The notes beneath the pieces were generated by a model. It had not been told where the DNA came from, searched no databases, and worked only from the letters and a program-made list of their open reading frames with translations. Positions 4,321 through 5,824 of a stretch of 5,824 bases of DNA are shown piece by piece. The DNA is taken from assembly GCA_002314855.1 (NCBI GenBank), contig DCHQ01000091.1, positions 8,562-14,385 of the forward strand, in the 5' to 3' direction. The position numbers and the translations under genes are program-made. The stretch's first letter is position 1; the number at the start of each line of letters is the position of its first letter. This DNA comes from Lachnospiraceae bacterium UBA1748 (GTDB lineage Bacteria > Bacillota > Clostridia > Lachnospirales > Lachnospiraceae).

Positions 4321-5406
4321 TTGAGCACAGAAGAGACTAAGAAATCTATTTATAAAATAGTTATCGATCAGATTACAGGAATATTTCTACCAATTATTAA
4401 TATAATAACCGGCGCAAGTATATTGAAGAGTGTGATAGTTTTGCTTGCCGCTTTTGGTGTGATTACGACAGAAAGTGCTGTTTATCAATTGTTTTATGCA
4501 GTTTCGGATGGCTTCTTTTACTTTTTACCTTTCTTCCTTGCAATAACTGCTAGTAAGCAGTGGAAGACTGATCCGTTCATTTCAATTCTTGTTCCAATTA
4601 CTATGCTTTATCCTGATGTTGTCGCAATCCTTGAAAATGGCAAGTCCATGAGCTTCCTTGGATTAACAGTACCAGCGACAGTTTATCATTCAAGTGTTAT
4701 ACCTGTTATTATGGCAGTTGGATTACTTGCTTTTGTTGAGAAGCCTTGTGATAAATACTTACCTGAAGCTATTAAAGGATTTATGAAGCCTATAATATGT
4801 TGCTTAGTAGTTTTGCCGTTTACATTTATTTTATTTGGACCTATTGGTACCTGGATAGGTGATGGTTTATGTAAGATATTCTTCCTGTTATATGACTGGA
4901 ATTCAGTGGTTGCAGGTATATTTATGGGATTTGTAATTCAGCCGATGGTCGTTGTAGGAGCTCATTGGAGCATAGTGCCTGTTAGTATTAGTAACATTGC
5001 CAATAACGGATTTGATGTAATCATGCCTCTTGTAGGTGGTGCAGTGTATGGTCAGGCCGGTGCAGCTTTTGCTGTTGGAGTTATGACTAAAGGAAACAAA
5101 GAAGCAAGGAGAACAGCTTTTCAGGCAAGCCTTGCTGCGGCACTTGGAGTTACAGAACCTGCATTATTTGGAGTAAATGTTGCAAGAGTTAAGCCTATGA
5201 TTGCAGCGTGTATAGCAGGATCAGTTGGTGGTGCTATAGTAGGTATTGCTGGGACACATTGTACTTCATTTGCATTTCCGAGCTTCCTAACAAGTGTTGC
5301 TTTTGTTGGACCTGGTTTTGCAATGTTTTTAATATCAATGGCAGTAGGATTTCCAATAGCTTTTATATTAACAATGTTGTTTTATAAGGGTAAAATAAAT
5401 GAATAG
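4321..5406 (+). CDS. Free-standing PTS EIIC sugar permease, glucose/beta-glucoside family
   Basis: The 361-residue integral membrane protein is the sugar-translocating EIIC domain of a phosphotransferase system. It starts inside the first membrane segment region (IFLPIINIITGASILKS, residues 21-37) and has about ten hydrophobic segments. VVGAHWSIVP (211-220) matches the GxHW region, and LGVTEPALFGVN (275-286) is the family signature carrying the Glu that contacts sugar. This places it closest to BglP/BglF-type beta-glucoside transporters. Those are usually IIB-IIC-IIA fusions of about 600 residues; here there is no N-terminal IIB (no phospho-cysteine motif) and no C-terminal IIA, and neither lies adjacent in the window. 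They must be encoded elsewhere, or the protein works otherwise. The start is TTG: AAGGAG at 4306-4311 is 9 nt upstream, and no ATG is suitably placed. The epimerase gene follows after 29 bp. Substrate unproven. Confidence 0.9.
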   Translation: MSTEETKKSIYKIVIDQITGIFLPIINIITGASILKSVIVLLAAFGVITTESAVYQLFYAVSDGFFYFLPFFLAITASKQWKTDPFISILVPITMLYPDVVAILENGKSMSFLGLTVPATVYHSSVIPVIMAVGLLAFVEKPCDKYLPEAIKGFMKPIICCLVVLPFTFILFGPIGTWIGDGLCKIFFLLYDWNSVVAGIFMGFVIQPMVVVGAHWSIVPVSISNIANNGFDVIMPLVGGAVYGQAGAAFAVGVMTKGNKEARRTAFQASLAAALGVTEPALFGVNVARVKPMIAACIAGSVGGAIVGIAGTHCTSFAFPSFLTSVAFVGPGFAMFLISMAVGFPIAFILTMLFYKGKINE

Positions 5407-5435
5407 TTATGTATTTGGAATTACAGGAGTGGATT

Positions 5436-5824
5436 ATGAGTGATATTACTATTAAGAATGGTGAATGCTCTGCTGTTATTAATTATCATGGAGCTGAGCT
5501 GAAATCTTTAAAGAAAAATGGAAGAGAGTATATGTGGTGCGCTGATCTAGAGTTTTGGGGAAGAACAGCACCTGTATTATTTCCTTTTGTCGGCGCAGTG
5601 AATAATGGCGTTTTTACATACAAAGGAGTAGATTATCCTATGGGGCAGCATGGGTTCGCTAGAGATATGGATTTCGAACTGGAGCTGGCTAATGATACAG
5701 AAGTTCGATTTGTGCTTAATTCTAATGATGAAACTCTTGCAAAATATCCGATGCCGTTTCAGTTTATTTCGGGATATCGTATAGAAATGAATAAACTATA
5801 TGTTGACTGGGAAGTTGTTAATAC
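5436..5824 (+). CDS. Aldose 1-epimerase family protein, LacX-like (3' end outside window)
   Basis: The frame is open from ATG 5436 to the window edge, giving 129 complete codons of a family usually near 290-300 residues. AGGAG at 5425-5429 lies 6 nt upstream of the ATG. The N-terminal part shows the beta-strand pattern HGAELKSLKKNGREYMW, then FWGRTAPVLFPFVG (residues 40-53) and MGQHGFARDMDF (70-81). His in the GQHGFAR segment is a conserved active-site residue of the galactose mutarotase-like fold. Such enzymes interconvert alpha and beta anomers of a sugar or sugar phosphate in the cytoplasm. The gene lies 29 bp after the EIIC gene in the same direction with no terminator between, so the two probably form an operon. 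The family is clear; the exact sugar is not. Confidence 0.88.
   Translation, partial: MSDITIKNGECSAVINYHGAELKSLKKNGREYMWCADLEFWGRTAPVLFPFVGAVNNGVFTYKGVDYPMGQHGFARDMDFELELANDTEVRFVLNSNDETLAKYPMPFQFISGYRIEMNKLYVDWEVVN

Overview
The window looks like an ordinary chromosomal stretch of a low-GC, Gram-positive Clostridia bacterium, most likely a Lachnospiraceae (Butyrivibrio, Pseudobutyrivibrio or Roseburia-like). The evidence is the A+T-rich intergenic DNA, strong AGGAG-type ribosome binding sites, U-tailed hairpin terminators, surface lipoproteins with acidic low-complexity linkers, and protein families I associate with that group. The genus is an inference. I see no mobile element, CRISPR array, tRNA or rRNA.

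Left part (1-876): the 3' end of a secreted OB-fold-like protein gene is closed by a strong terminator. A consensus promoter lies against that terminator, so the next transcript would start inside the hairpin. It would drive a 78-residue protein of unknown function. A compact, apparently pseudoknotted RNA leader follows, with its own promoter, just upstream of the next gene.

Middle (877-3390): a leucine-rich-repeat lipoprotein (+) and a membrane-anchored alpha/beta-hydrolase/esterase (-) converge on one bidirectional terminator. Both are predicted to sit on the outer face of the membrane. The esterase promoter places the transcription start at or next to the ATG, so its mRNA may be leaderless.

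The divergent region 3391-3653 is dense in operator-like sequence: a 12-bp direct repeat, three hexamers at exact 10-bp spacing, and a perfect 9-3-9 inverted repeat. It then drives an orphan type IV pilin-like gene. That gene is interrupted by an in-frame TGA, after which the same frame continues for 38 pilin-like codons to a TAA 18 bp before a strong terminator. It is either a nonsense allele, a sequencing error, or a readthrough/recoding case.

Right part (4241-5824): a probable sugar-uptake operon starts with a TTG-initiated, free-standing PTS EIIC permease of the glucose/beta-glucoside family, without fused EIIB or EIIA domains. It is followed 29 bp later by a LacX-like aldose 1-epimerase that runs off the window. 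The two would import a sugar and interconvert its anomers.

I did not find a clear new multi-gene system. The best candidates for a second look are the interrupted pilin gene, the structured RNA at 746-840, and the regulatory repeats at 3428-3533.
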